A stretch of 64,000 nt of DNA. Origin: Brachypodium distachyon. Taxonomy: Eukaryota; Streptophyta; Magnoliopsida; Poales; Poaceae. Shown here in pieces: positions 34,243 through 46,215 of this stretch (the first letter of the stretch is position 1; each line of letters opens with the position of its first letter). The stretch spans positions 34,372,737 through 34,436,736 of the forward strand of contig NC_016133.3 in assembly GCF_000005505.3 (NCBI RefSeq), written 5' to 3'. The notes beneath the pieces were generated by a model that made no database searches, was not told the origin of the DNA, and was given only the letters and a program-made list of their open reading frames with translations. A program made the translations under genes and the position numbers.

Positions 34243-35280
34243 CTAAAGTTCTCGCCAGGAAGAGTGAGAATAGTACAATCCCAACAAGGTGGTAGTGTAA
34301 AGTTCTCTGAGAAGACAGAGAATACAATCACGTGCTAGGTAACATTGACGCATTCTGAAATGAAAGAACATCGATGCATTTGGAGATATAATATGTATAG
34401 TCGTTTCAATATTTCATTGGATCTTGACAGCATTAAATTAAATGTCTAGATCCGCGCAAAAAAAAATGTCTACAGTATATTAGAAGTGCGATGTTGAAAC
34501 TCAATTGCATTTGGAAGAAATAAAAAATATAAAAAAGAATACACATGTGTTCCGCCATACATGCAATTGAGCTTAGATGTAATAGTCACAATTGTAGTTT
34601 CTTTTCTCTTTCTCTCTATCCTCTGTGCCATGTCATCTCCTTTCTCATTCCTGATGAACAAGCTGGATTGTCAGTTGTCAAATCCATTTGAAATCAATAA
34701 ATTCAAGATACGGTCTAATCTCGGCTCATGTACGGCCATTGACGTCTCAGCATGATTGTAACTGGAGTTGCGGAAGGGGTAAGGTGGCCACCGAACCGGC
34801 CGGCGCGTGCACGAAACCATTTCGTGATGTGCCAGGCTGGCCCACGCGCCTGGATGAAAAAAAACCGCCCGGCCCGAGTCCCGGCAAGGCGGCTAGAAAG
34901 CCCAGCAGCCCCACTAGGCCCGTTCCCCGTTAAAAAAAAAACAGAAATTGGTCTGGGGAAGACATTTTTTTCGTGCTTTCCAGGTCCGTTGTGCCGGGCA
35001 GACGCGTGTCGTGCCGAGCCCGGCCAGCCCACGTGACTAAAATGTGAAAATAACGGCCTACCATGCGTCTCGTGCCTGACCCGGCCCGAAAATATCCATG
35101 CCGGGCCGTGCTTTGACCGGCCCGATGGCCACCGTTAGGAAGAGCCGAAGAGGGGACTTCGTGCTAATGGCGTAACGCGGCGGTGGCCGCGTCCCGAGTC
35201 CTTCAGCCCCCGCCTCCCCTCCCCTCCCGCCGTTAGCCTCCCGTCCTCCCCTACTGCCAAGCACATGTCCTCAGCCTCCC
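34243..35280. other. Upstream region of the PPR gene
   Basis: 34760-35110 is GC-rich with repeated GGCCCG/CGGGCC motifs in both orientations, suggesting a transposon remnant. No intact termini were found. The last 100 bases are C-rich, as expected for a 5' untranslated region. Confidence 0.35.
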
Positions 35281-37887
35281 ATGCCGCGCTCTCCCCTGGC
35301 CCCGTTGTCGCGGGCGCCTCCCGCGCTGGCGGCTCCGCGCAACTCCACGTTTTCCCACCTCTTCCAGGTCTGCGCCCACGCCGGCCGCGCGGCTCTCGCC
35401 GCCGGCCGCGCAGCGCACGCGCGCATGCTCGTGTCCGGGTTTGTCCCCACGGCCTTCGTCTCTAACTGCCTCCTGCAGATGTATGCTCGCTGCGCGGACG
35501 CCGCCTACGCCCGCAGTGTATTCGACGCGATGCCCAGCCGGGACACCGTCTCGTGGAACACCATGCTCACCGCGTACTCGCACTCTGGGGACATCGCGAC
35601 CGCGGTATCGCTGTTCCATGAGATGCCGAACCCGGACGTCGTGTCGTGGAACACGCTCGTCTCGAGCTACTGTCAGCGCGGCATGCATCGAGAGTCAGTG
35701 GGTATGTTCTTGGATATGGCCCTCGCTGGTGTTTCCTCCGACAGAACGACATTTGCTGTCCTTCTGAAATCGTGTGGTGCTTTGGACGACTTGGCACTGG
35801 GTGTTCAAATCCATGCGTTGGTGGTAAAGGCAGGGTTAGAGGTTGATGTTCGGACTGGGAGTGCTCTTGTGGACATGTATGGCAAGTGTGGCAGTTTGGA
35901 AGACGCATTGTTCTTCTTTTACGGAATGCCCGAGAAGAACTGGGTCTCTTGGGGTGCAGCCATTGCTGGGTGTGTTCAAAATGAGCAGTACACACGTGGG
36001 TTCGAGCTGTTCACAGAGATGCAGAGGTCAGGGATGGGGGTGAGCCAGCCGGCTTATGCCAGTGTGTTTAGGTCCTGTGCAGCAATGTCATGTCTGAGAA
36101 CTGGTAGGCAGTTACACGCACATGCCATAAAGAATAAGTTCAACACTGACCGTATTGTTGGGACAGCTATTGTGGACATTTATGCTAAGGCTAATAGTTT
36201 GGTTGATGCTAGAAAGGCATTCTTTGGTTTGCCCAACCATACAGTGGAGACATGCAACGCCATGATGGTTGGTCTTGTACGCTCAGGGCTAGGAATTGAG
36301 GCCATTGAACTGTTTCAGTTCATGACCAGGTCTGGCATTGGTTTTGATGCCGTCAGCTTATCAGGGGTTTTCAGTGCTTGTGCAGAGGTTAACGGGTACT
36401 TTCAAGGGGTGCAAGTCCACTGCATATCAATTAAATCGGGTTTTCATGTGGACATCTGTGTCAGGAATGCAATTCTTGATCTGTATGGGAAGTGCAAAGC
36501 ATTGGTAGAAGCATACCTTATCTTCCAGGATATGGAGCAACGAGACTCGGTCTCTTGGAATGCTATTATTGCTGCTCTTGAGCAAAATGGACGCTATGAG
36601 GACACTATACTTCATTTTAATGAGATGCTGCGCTTTGGTATGGGACCTGATGATTTCACTTATGGTAGTGTTCTTAAGGCTTGTGCAGCTTTACAATCTT
36701 TGGAGTATGGACTGATGGTTCATGACAAGGTTATCAAGTCAGGACTTGGTTCAGATCCTTTTGTAGCGAGCACTGTTGTTGACATGTACTGCAAGTGTGG
36801 TATGATTGCAGACGCTCAGAAGCTTCATGACAGAATTGGGAGGCAAGAACTTGTCTCATGGAATGCCATCATATCTGGATTTTCACTGAACAAACAGAGT
36901 GAGGATGCCCAGAAATTCTTTGCACAGATGTTAGATATGGGACTAAAGCCTGACCGCTTCACATATGCTACTGTTATTGATACTTGTGCTAACCTAGCCA
37001 CCATTGAAATAGGGAAACAGATCCATGGTCAGATAATCAAGCAAGAAATGCTGGGAGATGAATATATATCTAGCACTCTTATAGACATGTATGCCAAGTG
37101 TGGTAACATGCCAGACTCACTGCTAATGTTTGAAAAGGCACAGAAACGTGATTTTGTGTCATGGAATGCTATGATATGTGGCTACGCGCTCCATGGCCAA
37201 GGAGTAGAAGCACTCATGATGTTTCATAGGATGAAAAAGGAGAATGTGGTGCCAAACCATGCAACATTTGTTGCAGTACTTCGGGCGTGCAGCCATGTTG
37301 GGCTGCTGGATGATGGATGCCGCTACTTCCATGAGATGACCACCCTCTACAAACTGGAACCACAACTGGAGCACTTTGCTTGCATGGTAGATATACTAGG
37401 CCGCTCAAAGGGCCCACAGGAAGCTCTGAAGTTTATCAGCACCATGCCTTTTGAAGCTGATGCAGTCATCTGGAAGACTCTCCTAAGCGTTTGCAAGATC
37501 CATCGGGATGTTGAGGTGGCTGAACTAGCTGCTAGCAATGTTCTGCTACTGGATCCTGAGGATTCTTCGGTTTACATTCTTCTCTCAAATGTATATGCAG
37601 AATCAGGGAAATGGGTTGATGTTTCAAGGACAAGAAGGCTAATGAGGCAGGGACGGCTTAAGAAGGAACCTGGCTGTAGCTGGATTGAGGTGCAAAGTGA
37701 GATGCACGGTTTCCTTGTAGGAGATAAAGTCCATCCGAGATCGAGGGAGCTGTATGATATGTTGAATGATTTGATTGATGAGATGAAGCTATCTGGGTAT
37801 GAGCCTGATTCAGCTTCTTTGGTTGACTTTGATGAAGAGGGGCATGCATCTGAGCAAGATGAGTTACTTGGAATTGTTGCTGGCTAA
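35281..37887 (+). CDS. MEF13: PLS-class PPR protein with E/E+ C-terminus, MEF13-like
   Basis: Intronless, 868 residues. PPR repeats run almost the whole length, with the usual VSWNxxI and LIDMYxKCG signatures (VVDMYCKCG, LIDMYAKCG). The end carries E and E+ type motifs (FEADAVIWKTLLSVCKIH, KKEPGCSWIEV, GDKVHPR) but no DYW deaminase domain. Its start and repeat order resemble Arabidopsis At3g02330 (MEF13), an organelle RNA C-to-U editing factor in mitochondria. The symbol rests on that resemblance. The N-terminus (Ala/Pro/Arg-rich) fits a transit peptide. The ATG at 35281 is the first in frame and leads directly into FSHLFQVCAHAGRAAL. E+ proteins are thought to recruit a DYW partner. Confidence 0.9.
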   Translation: MPRSPLAPLSRAPPALAAPRNSTFSHLFQVCAHAGRAALAAGRAAHARMLVSGFVPTAFVSNCLLQMYARCADAAYARSVFDAMPSRDTVSWNTMLTAYSHSGDIATAVSLFHEMPNPDVVSWNTLVSSYCQRGMHRESVGMFLDMALAGVSSDRTTFAVLLKSCGALDDLALGVQIHALVVKAGLEVDVRTGSALVDMYGKCGSLEDALFFFYGMPEKNWVSWGAAIAGCVQNEQYTRGFELFTEMQRSGMGVSQPAYASVFRSCAAMSCLRTGRQLHAHAIKNKFNTDRIVGTAIVDIYAKANSLVDARKAFFGLPNHTVETCNAMMVGLVRSGLGIEAIELFQFMTRSGIGFDAVSLSGVFSACAEVNGYFQGVQVHCISIKSGFHVDICVRNAILDLYGKCKALVEAYLIFQDMEQRDSVSWNAIIAALEQNGRYEDTILHFNEMLRFGMGPDDFTYGSVLKACAALQSLEYGLMVHDKVIKSGLGSDPFVASTVVDMYCKCGMIADAQKLHDRIGRQELVSWNAIISGFSLNKQSEDAQKFFAQMLDMGLKPDRFTYATVIDTCANLATIEIGKQIHGQIIKQEMLGDEYISSTLIDMYAKCGNMPDSLLMFEKAQKRDFVSWNAMICGYALHGQGVEALMMFHRMKKENVVPNHATFVAVLRACSHVGLLDDGCRYFHEMTTLYKLEPQLEHFACMVDILGRSKGPQEALKFISTMPFEADAVIWKTLLSVCKIHRDVEVAELAASNVLLLDPEDSSVYILLSNVYAESGKWVDVSRTRRLMRQGRLKKEPGCSWIEVQSEMHGFLVGDKVHPRSRELYDMLNDLIDEMKLSGYEPDSASLVDFDEEGHASEQDELLGIVAG

Positions 37888-38114
37888 TCTGTTCTTTATT
37901 GAAGGCTATTTCATAAGGCTTTTAACTTAAACTCCCTTCCAGCAGAGACAATGATGCTACAAAAGATGTGAGGCAGAATCTTCGATCTGTTTTTACTGGA
38001 CATGTCTCTGTGCCGCTAAACATGGTTTTGTTGATCTGATGAGTACATGAAACTATGAAGTGACAAAGTTCTGGTATGAAAACAAGTCAAACTGTTGCGC
38101 ATTTGAAGCTATTA

Positions 38115-38378
38115 TAGACTCCCTCTGTTCTACAATGTAGGGTGTATAACTTTTGTTGACCGTCAAACTTTCTCCAGTTTGACCAACTTTATAACAAAAA
38201 ATATCGACATCTGCGGTGTCAAGCGAAGATCATTAGATCCGTTGTGAAATTTATTTTCATACTATCTTGGTTTGACACCGTAAATGTTGATATTTTTTGC
38301 TATAAAGCTTGATCAAACTTTAAAAGGTTTGGCTGTCAACAAAAGTTATACACCCTATATTTTGGAATGGAGGGAGTA
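38115..38378. mobile_element. Stowaway/mariner MITE (about 260 bp)
   Basis: The left end TAGACTCCCTCTGTTCTACA and right end TATTTTGGAATGGAGGGAGTA are inverted. The internal ATAACTTTTGTTGAC pairs with GTCAACAAAAGTTAT. Confidence 0.85.
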
Positions 38379-41300
38379 TATGAAGAACTTAGCAATTGTG
38401 AATATTTCTGTCATTTCCTCCTTACTCATGTGTGTGTTGTTAATAAGTTAGAAAGTTAAAATATCTGTGGTTCTGAATCAAACCAAGAGAGCCCTTCTGT
38501 TCTGATGTTTTTGTTCAACTTATTTCTGGATAATACTAAACTTGTGTTGTGTAACTGTCTATGTGTGGACTGCATCCAACAGATAGAGCAAGGACCTGAA
38601 TTCTAACTAAATTCGGATAGATATCGCTGCATGTTTGGGTTGCACCGTCTCCATTTGCAGTTTCAGACTTTTGGGTCACAGTGTGATTCTTATATTGACT
38701 TGTTCAGTTACATCATCCAGCATTTTCTATGAATAAACAAGATTTTTTGTTCCCATTTTTGCCAATTTTCAACTGTTCCGTCTCATGCATGCTACCTCTG
38801 CAGATATGAATTATACATATAGAAGTTTCAAACAACGGCAATAGACAATCAAATGAGCAACAGTCTGATTTCCACTCCAAGGATTACTTTGCAAACAAGC
38901 AAGTTCCCGTGACTGGTGTGCTACACAGCAGCTGGACCAGCATCTCAATGGATAAGTTGTTTTTTATGCTCCTTAATGGATGTTGTGAACTCATGATCAT
39001 GTGTCTTGACCGTATCACTCTATTCTGATAAGGTTGTTGAGATTTAGAGTCAGATAATGCGACCTGTAAGGCCGTGTTGCATGGTTATCATCTCCTTGAT
39101 CATGCTAATGCCCACACCAAAGGTGGAGCCCTTGTGGCATCTCCTGTGCCACCAATACGACGCCACCAACCAAAGGCATGGATTAAGTATCGACAGGTAT
39201 GCACTCTGCCTTCTTTCTCCTTGACCAAGCTGCTTTTAGATGTTGGATGTTGAGACTGTCCGCTAATCTTACACGTCTTTTTCCTGTGCACTTGTTTAAA
39301 CTACTCGGTACCATGGTTATAGCCAGCATGACATCTGAGCCTGGTAGGCTGGTAATCATTTATTTCCTGATGCTGAAAGCCTGAAACTTGACAAAGATAA
39401 TCCTTTGAATTATCGTTTTGCCACCGTGGAACTTGAATAGTCTATTAATGATAGGATCATGCAGACCTCTGTGATGGTTATTTCCATTTATACCTGAGGT
39501 ACTGTTGCACTACAAGAATCACTAAACTACGCTTTGAGTGTTAAATAAGTGGTATACCGTTAGATATGATTATTAGTAAATTGTTTTGTCTTCCTCGCAA
39601 AAGGTACCTTTATTCACTTGATTGGGTTGAGTTTTGAGGAAAGATCAAACCGTATAAGCCTCTCCACTGTATGATCAGTTGGACTGAGCTCGCGTGCCGT
39701 ATGTACACATACAAGTACTGCAACCACCTTGTTTTTAAATCCTGCACTTGCTATCTGCCAAGAAAACAAATCATCTATTTAGCAAATAGAACAACATCGT
39801 CAAAAATTGAAATATTGAGGGGTATAAATTATGCCCCCAAATAGCATTTGGGTGAAATGGCTCAAAAGGTAAAACATGTAACATTAAACTATAATTATTT
39901 ATATAGTTCGGGACTGTTAAGCTCATATACTAAAAATTTGTAAAATATGATCTGCTCTGGAGTTTGCACGAGTTATATGAACTAAACCTGTCATTGACTG
40001 TTTATGTGTTCAGTCCACTTGTTAGGTTTTAGTCAAACCAAACTCAAGGAAAATTATCAGATCATTAGTGCAGATATCACTTGTCCAAACGTGCCTTTGG
40101 GTAAGGTGGTCAGAGCGCATAAACTGCAGTAATTTCTCTAAGCATATACATATGATACATAACCCATCTGTGTGATAAAGTTGTATGGAACAAATTATTT
40201 AAAACCAAAGTTGTTTTGCCGGTCAGTAATGTCATCTAATTTGCTATTTTTTCAGGGAGCGATTGCTGGCTTTTGCCTCACTGTACAACAAGCACCTGAG
40301 CCTATTGGGATTATTGGATGTAAGTGCTTATCTAGCTATGGGTACTTGTTATAACTTACATGGTAATCGTGAGTTAAAAAGCTACGGGCACTTTCTTATC
40401 TAGCATTTATTTTTTGGTAAAAAAACTCTTACGCGATAATCGTGGATGCAGAGAACTTAGTGATAATTCTTGGATACCATGTTGTTTTCGACAGAGAAAA
40501 CATGAAATTGGGCTGGTACGGAATGTAAGTCAGAAACTACTTAGCAAGAAGTTGGGGACAAAACTCTTCCATCGTCCTAACAAAGCGTTCGCCATCCAGT
40601 TAGTCCATGAAATGTTAATGCCCATTCCTTGTATTGCAGGCCATGATCTTGACAACAGCATGACAGTACCCTTGGGTTCATCGCAGCATGGCATCCCGGA
40701 GGATCGCTACCATCAGACGAGCAGCAGACATCTCCGGCTGTGACACCTGCAGTTGCAGGCAAGGCACCGCCACAGATTCACAGTTTTTGCTTCAGTTTTT
40801 GAATTTGTTAAAAGCAGGTCGAAATTCACAGGTTTTGCTTCAGTCCAGTGATTTATTAAAAGCACTCATTGTACTAATTGGTTGAGTCCAGTGATGGTGC
40901 TTCAATTCGTGACATGGCTAAATCTCACTGCTGCAGCCCACAGAATCCAACTGGGAAGGTTTTTCGCGAGGAGGCGTTGCTTATTATTTCTCAGGCTTGT
41001 CAGTAAATGGACTGCTTTGCTATTGCTGATGAGGTAAATCAGCATGATGGTTTGGAGTTTAGACAGCAAAAGCTTGTAGTAGACAAACATCTAAACCATT
41101 TTTTCGACTCTGGAATTCTGGATATGTTCCAGGTTTACGAGTATATTACTTGCTACGAGAACAACCATACCTCACTGGCTTCTCTTCCAGGAATGCAAGA
41201 GGGGACCATACATCTAAACCCTGTCGAAAACTTACAGTTTAACTGATGGATACTACTTGGTTGTATATCTAAGCTCATAGTACAGCTTTGCCATTTTGTG

Positions 41301-41961
41301 GAAGAATTATATACCTCTAGTTGATTCAAATCCTTATAAGATATTTGGGATGTTAAGGAATCACTATCTAAATTGACTAGGCTGGAGAGTTGGTTGGGCT
41401 TGTGTTTGTGGTATTTTAGTTTTTCAGGAGAAGTAGATGATTGGCCGTGCATTTTCTATGAAATTTCAAATTTGTTTATATGCCTCTTGATTTGAACTGC
41501 TGTGATTTGGTCATTTCTTACTCTTAGAATAATCATTCCCTGTGAGCTTACAGGCTTGGTCTTTACTGATATCAGCTTGGAAAAATCTGTTAAGTTTGAT
41601 GATTACTTCCAGAGTACCCATAGCTTTCATCAAGTCTGAAGTTTGTTATCTGTTTGGCAGTGTATTTTGTGATTTTGGTCCAGTGTTTGTGTATTGGGTG
41701 TTGATGGAGAGGAATTGTTGCATCTATCGGTAATGACAATCCAGCACTTGTCTCCTGTGTTGATGATGAGCGTTTTCAGGACGGTGATCTGGTTTTCTCC
41801 GAAGTCCATCCACTCTTTCAGAGTTACGGTAGTTAGTTCCGAGTGGCATGTTCTCTCTCAAGTAGATCAAATATTTGTTAAGAACGATAATAACATTTGT
41901 GTTTTTCTTGGTACCCTGTTTTCTGTGCCAGCTTTGACGCTCAGAAGTTAAACCAGATTTG

Positions 41962-42070
41962 TATGGCCCATATTACTTATCGAAATATTGCATGTATCCA
42001 GACGTTTTTTAAACATATAGACATTCATATTTAGGCAAATTTGAGACAACTAATATGGGTCGGAGGGAGC
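41962..42070. mobile_element. Left-truncated Stowaway MITE
   Basis: The core CGAAATATTGCATGTATCCAGACG and right end ATATGGGTCGGAGGGAG match the family at 9312. The left CTCCCTCC terminus is missing. Confidence 0.8.
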
Positions 42071-42243
42071 ACAATACTCCTACTATACAGTGAAACAGTC
42101 TGGTGGTATTATATTTTGCAAAACGGACAAGCGGGCACCACGCAAGTGTACTGTCATCAAAGGGGTGCCTTGAATGTCATCTGGGCAGAACCGGCACCAG
42201 TGACTTGTCTACCTGAATTCAGCGTCTCAAACATCTGCTATAA

Positions 42244-42252
42244 TTACTTCAA
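42244..42252. repeat. 9-bp target site duplication, left
   Basis: TTACTTCAA, repeated exactly at 46162-46170 on the other side of the Mutator-like element. Confidence 0.9.
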
Positions 42253-43610
42253 GGGACTTTTATTTCTGTGCCCTTCATTGCTTAGTTCTGTTCAGTTTTG
42301 TCCAAGGTTAAGACATTGCTCGCTTCTACCCTTCGTTCTTTAGACAAATGATCACAAATACTCTCACGGCGCACCTATTAACGGTCAAAACGCTTTGACC
42401 GTTTGCTGCTGATGTGTGGAACCAGGTTAAACCTTGACTGGTGGGGCCGACCTAGCTACTAACATGTGAGGCTGAAGCAACAGGAAAATGATCCCTTTGA
42501 CTGTTAGAGGAAATGATTAATTTGCAAGTGGGTCCGCCGTCGAAAGGGAAAATCTGGCGGCTTCTGGCCACTGCCTCGCCGACGCTTTGCCGTCGCCGGA
42601 GTTGGTCTCCCACGCGACACAGGCCAGGCAGGGGGTGGGGTGTCTAGAAGGAGCAAGGCCGCTTCACTCTGAGGTGGCGCTTGAGCTTCTCGTTGCCGAA
42701 ATCTTGCTGGCCGCGGGCTTGTGCGGCGCGGCAGAGGGCGACGCTAGGAGGCGGGGCGATATAGAGCACAGGAGAGGCAGGAAAGAGGGGTAAAAGAATG
42801 AGTAGGTCATCACAAATCTGACGAAGGCGTTGGAAGGGGTGGAGGAGCACTGTCGCGAGCACCTCGACACCGGCGGGTGACGGGCAAAGAAGAGCAGCGA
42901 CGCGGGGATGACTCGAACCACGCGAGGCTTGATGAGAATCACCAGAAGGTTCAGAGTGATCAGGTGGAGCTGAGAGAGGTGGCGGTGGAGTTCAAAGGTT
43001 GCCGGAGAAGGAGATCTGCTCGGTGGCGACTACCGGCCGGAGCTGAGGAAGAAGATTGTGACGCGGCGATTGGAGGCACCTCGGGTCGATTACTTCCGCA
43101 AGAAGGATCCTCAAGCCGATGCAGGTCTCTTGGGCAAGGTGGCGCGCCTTGTGGAGGACGCTGGCCACGATGGCGCACGAGCGTGCTTTGGACGGCGCGA
43201 ATGCCGTTAGCGTTCCGGCCAGAATAGAGCACGATAGGATGCGCGGCTTGCGGATATAGCTTCAGCATGTCTACGAGGTCACGGCGGCAAGGTTTAGCGG
43301 CCGAGGGGAGAAGCGACGGTGTCACGATGGATGGCAGAAAGAGCGGCCAGGAAGATGCCCATCCCATGATCCGGCGTGCGCCTGACAAACTATACTAACC
43401 GAGCTAACAACTTGCTCGTGATTGCGTACATGCAGCCAAACACGCAGGCAGCTGCAAACGCCAAAGTAGAAAACAATTGCTCGTGATTGAGTACATGCAG
43501 CCAAACCACTTGTGTCATTTTGGCATTATAAACAAACATATGAACTCTGTCTAAAAGTGCACTAAGCAGCATGAAACGATTGTTGCCCCTTCGTCGCCTC
43601 CTTCGGTTGC

Positions 43611-43895
43611 ATGGAATGCGCTCATTTGCATGTACGCAAGGTGCGGCCACCATGCTGACGCCCCAGGGTGTTCGATGAAATGCGAGGTGCCTACTTGCAC
43701 GACCCAAAACCGCAGCGCATGGTATACCAGTCCTCGCAGAAACCCAAAACGTGCGTCTGAGCTTGCCTCCGTGCCTGCGAGATGCCTACCTCCGGCAATG
43801 GCACGGTCAGCCAGCCACATGGAACACGCTCGTCTGCATGTACGCAAGGTGCGGCTGCCTCGCCGCCGCCCCCAGGGTGTTCGATGAAATGCGCA
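43611..43895 (+). pseudogene. Two PPR gene fragments inside the Mutator-like element
   Basis: WNALICMYARCGHHADAP with a VFDEM-like end (43611-43688) and WNTLVCMYARCG...APRVFDEM (43820-43893) are adjacent PPR-type repeats. They share long identical stretches (GCATGTACGCAAGGTGCGG at 43628 and 43836) about 208 bp apart. The frame between them is broken, and no complete PPR gene exists here. They were most likely captured from a cellular PPR gene; a one-base shift after HADAP separates the first VFDEM from its repeat. Confidence 0.7.
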
Positions 43896-44871
43896 TGCTG
43901 TCGAATCATGTCAAATTTTGAAAACTCGTCGCATGACTTTGTATGAAAGTTCATGCACAATTGGAATTAGTCCTCAATTGTAATCTACTTTGTATGGAAG
44001 TTGAAAAAAAATTCAATTGCCTATCTTACTTGGGGTACTTCCTTCATAAAAAATGTCAATTTTGACACCTAAAAAAATTAAATTAAATACGTATAGCTTA
44101 AAATTAAAAACTTTACTTGGAAATCTTGTTTAGAATGATAAGACCCATGTCTGTGCAAAATTTAGTGAGGAAATAAAAAATGAGACATGCATATGACCTA
44201 AGATTCATTCATTTAGCTTAGAACTCATTAAACTTCATACATGATAGGTCATTTTGTGAAGAGAATTTCTTCCATTATGTTTAATTTGAGGTTTATAATT
44301 TTTTTTCTACACAGTAGTACACATAAAATGACTCCATGCAAAAGGATTTCAGTTTTTGATAATTTTTTCATTTTCTAATATTTTTTACAAACCATGGTCA
44401 AACTTGCATGCATGACTATTTCATGTTAGGGTTTGGTTCTTTCAACTTTATTTTCTCAGGGTAGGTACAATCATACTAGCACTGCATAAAATGATTTTTT
44501 TCCATATTGTTTGAACAATGTATAACACACTTGTAGTTGAAATTTTAATTACATAAGGTAAATGTCTAGAAATCCATTAAATATATTAAAAATAGCACAA
44601 CACCTCCAAAAATCATGAAAAATCGGCATTAGACCTCCATTATAATGTAATTAATATTCAAGTTGAAAAATTCAAACTATCAATCTTATTTCAGGTACTT
44701 GTTTCACAAAAAATGTCATATTTCACACTTAAAATTTTTAATAAAAAGTTTATCACATAAAATTAAAAACTTTAGTTGGCAATCTTGTGTACAATTGTGA
44801 GATCTATGTTGGTGCAAAATTTGGTGATGAAACGAGAAACTGAGATATGTATATGCCATATGATTGCCTCC

Positions 44872-44955
44872 AAAACCCCAGCTCCAAACCCCTCCAAACC
44901 CAGCTCCAAACCCTCAGCTCCCAGCTCCAAACCCCCGGATCCAAACCAAGCTCAA
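44872..44955. repeat. Degenerate AGCTCCAAACCC tandem repeats
   Basis: CAGCTCCAAACCC and close variants occur four to five times in a row within the Mutator-like element. Confidence 0.7.
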
Positions 44956-44999
44956 AACTGGATTTTATAGCTTAGCTTCATCTACCCATGTCCCTTCTA

Positions 45000-45960
45000 C
45001 CCTTCTTCCTCTCTTTCACTGCGAGTGGGCCTAGCCGCCTAGGGACCCTGGCAGCCTCTGCCCTCCCCTTCTTCCTAGCTCATCCCTTTCCTCTGCCACT
45101 ACTTGCCATGGCTGGCACGCACTGGCCACGCGCAGGCACCCCGAGAGTTGACCTCCACGATGTCGGTTCTGCGGTTGCTCGCCACCTTTACCATGTTGGA
45201 AAGCACCTCAGCGTCCCCCCTTTTCCCTCTCCCGCGCCACGCCCGAACTGGCACCAGAGCTCGCACGTCGCGGGCGCGACGCGACAGGCATGAGTCGCTT
45301 GTGCACATCCCGCGTTCAAATTGGTGTCCACCGCGACGCCGTAGAGCTCCCCTCTGACCCCGAGACTGCGCATCATGTGCCCCAAGCCGCATCTCCTATG
45401 GTTGCCCTCGCCACCGGGAACACGAGTGGCACACTTTTCGTTCAGCGCACGTCCGGTGCACGGTCGTGCGCCGCCGCCTTGAACGGCCGGAACACCGAGC
45501 TCCTCGAGCCATGCCACCATGTCTATAGACTCGCGTCGCCGCATTGAGCCACCCCATGGAGGGAATCTACCCCAATCGGCCCCAATCTCCTGCGCCTCGT
45601 CCATCTCCCCCAAATCCAGCCAGCCGCGCCGCCAGGCCAATCTCCCCATCCAAAGATCCTCAGACTGTGTCGCTACCTCCATGAGCTTAGTATCGTCAAG
45701 ACGAACCAGACAGTGCCGTTGAACGAGTCTCCCGCGCACTGAATCCCCGTGCTGATTCCATGCTCATGCCGCCGACCACCACCATTGATGGCCATGCTTT
45801 GGCCACCCATGCCCTACATGCGCGCCACCTCTCGCCCGACGATGCACGCCGCCTAAAGTCTCTTGTCGGGCCCCTCACACACCTCGTTGACGAGCCCGGA
45901 GCTCCGCAGCTACCTTCAAATGGCTCGAGTCGGAGGAAGAAGAACGTGGACGTGGCAAGT
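45000..45960. other. GC-rich gene-like interior of the Mutator-like element
   Basis: Long overlapping ORFs exist on both strands, the longest being a minus-strand frame at 45188-45739 (183 codons). No domain is recognised. Base composition differs from the AT-rich centre, which suggests a captured gene piece, but the parent cannot be named. Confidence 0.35.
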
Positions 45961-46161
45961 GGTCGGCCCCACCGGTCAGGGTTTAACCCGGTCCCACACG
46001 TCAAAAGCAAACGGTCAAAGCACCTTGACCGTTAACAGGTGCGCCGTGAGGGTATTTGTGAGCAGTTGTCTAAGGAACGAAGGGTAGAAGTGAGCAATGT
46101 CTTAAGCCTTGGACAAAACTGAGCAGAGCTAAGCAATGGAGGGCACAAAAATAAAAATCGC

Positions 46162-46170
46162 TTACTTCAA
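46162..46170. repeat. 9-bp target site duplication, right
   Basis: TTACTTCAA, identical to 42244-42252. Confidence 0.9.
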
Positions 46171-46215
46171 ACTAGCGGCGTGACCCGCGCAAACTGGGCG
46201 GCTAGACATTTATAA
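46171..46215 (-). mobile_element. Possible Helitron 3' end
   Basis: On the minus strand the sequence reads TCTAGCCGCC ... CACGCCGCTAGT and is followed by T. A GC-rich short palindromic region before CTAGT, followed by T, is the Helitron 3' terminus style. A similar end is seen at 57733-57753 on the plus strand. No helicase or 5' TC end was located. Confidence 0.35.

Larger units (their letters stand above)
37888..42243. other. Intergenic region, no gene recognised
   Basis: 4.3 kb of AT-rich DNA with two MITEs (listed separately). Several short ORFs (for example at 40172, 40414, 41007) show no domain and look like chance. Transcribed non-coding sequence or further 3' UTR exons of the PPR gene cannot be excluded. 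Confidence 0.4.
42253..46161. mobile_element. Mutator-like element with about 200-bp TIRs, Pack-MULE type
   Basis: 3909 bp. The left TIR (42253 to about 42453) and right TIR (about 45964-46161) are long imperfect inverted repeats. Both contain, reading inward, CATTGCTTAG, CAGTTTTGTCCAAGG, CTTCTACCCTTCGTTC, CTCACGGCGCACCT and GGTGGGGCCGACC. The element is bounded by a perfect 9-bp target duplication TTACTTCAA, the Mutator hallmark. The interior has no transposase that I can see. It holds GC-rich gene-like segments (42540-43390, 43560-43900, 44990-45960) around an AT-rich centre (43900-44870), including PPR gene fragments. It is therefore non-autonomous and gene-carrying. Confidence 0.92.

Noticed and set aside
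42877..43388. Overlapping ORFs of 116 and 142 codons on opposite strands
   Set aside because: GC-rich interior of the Mutator-like element; no recognised domain, so listed only as part of the element.
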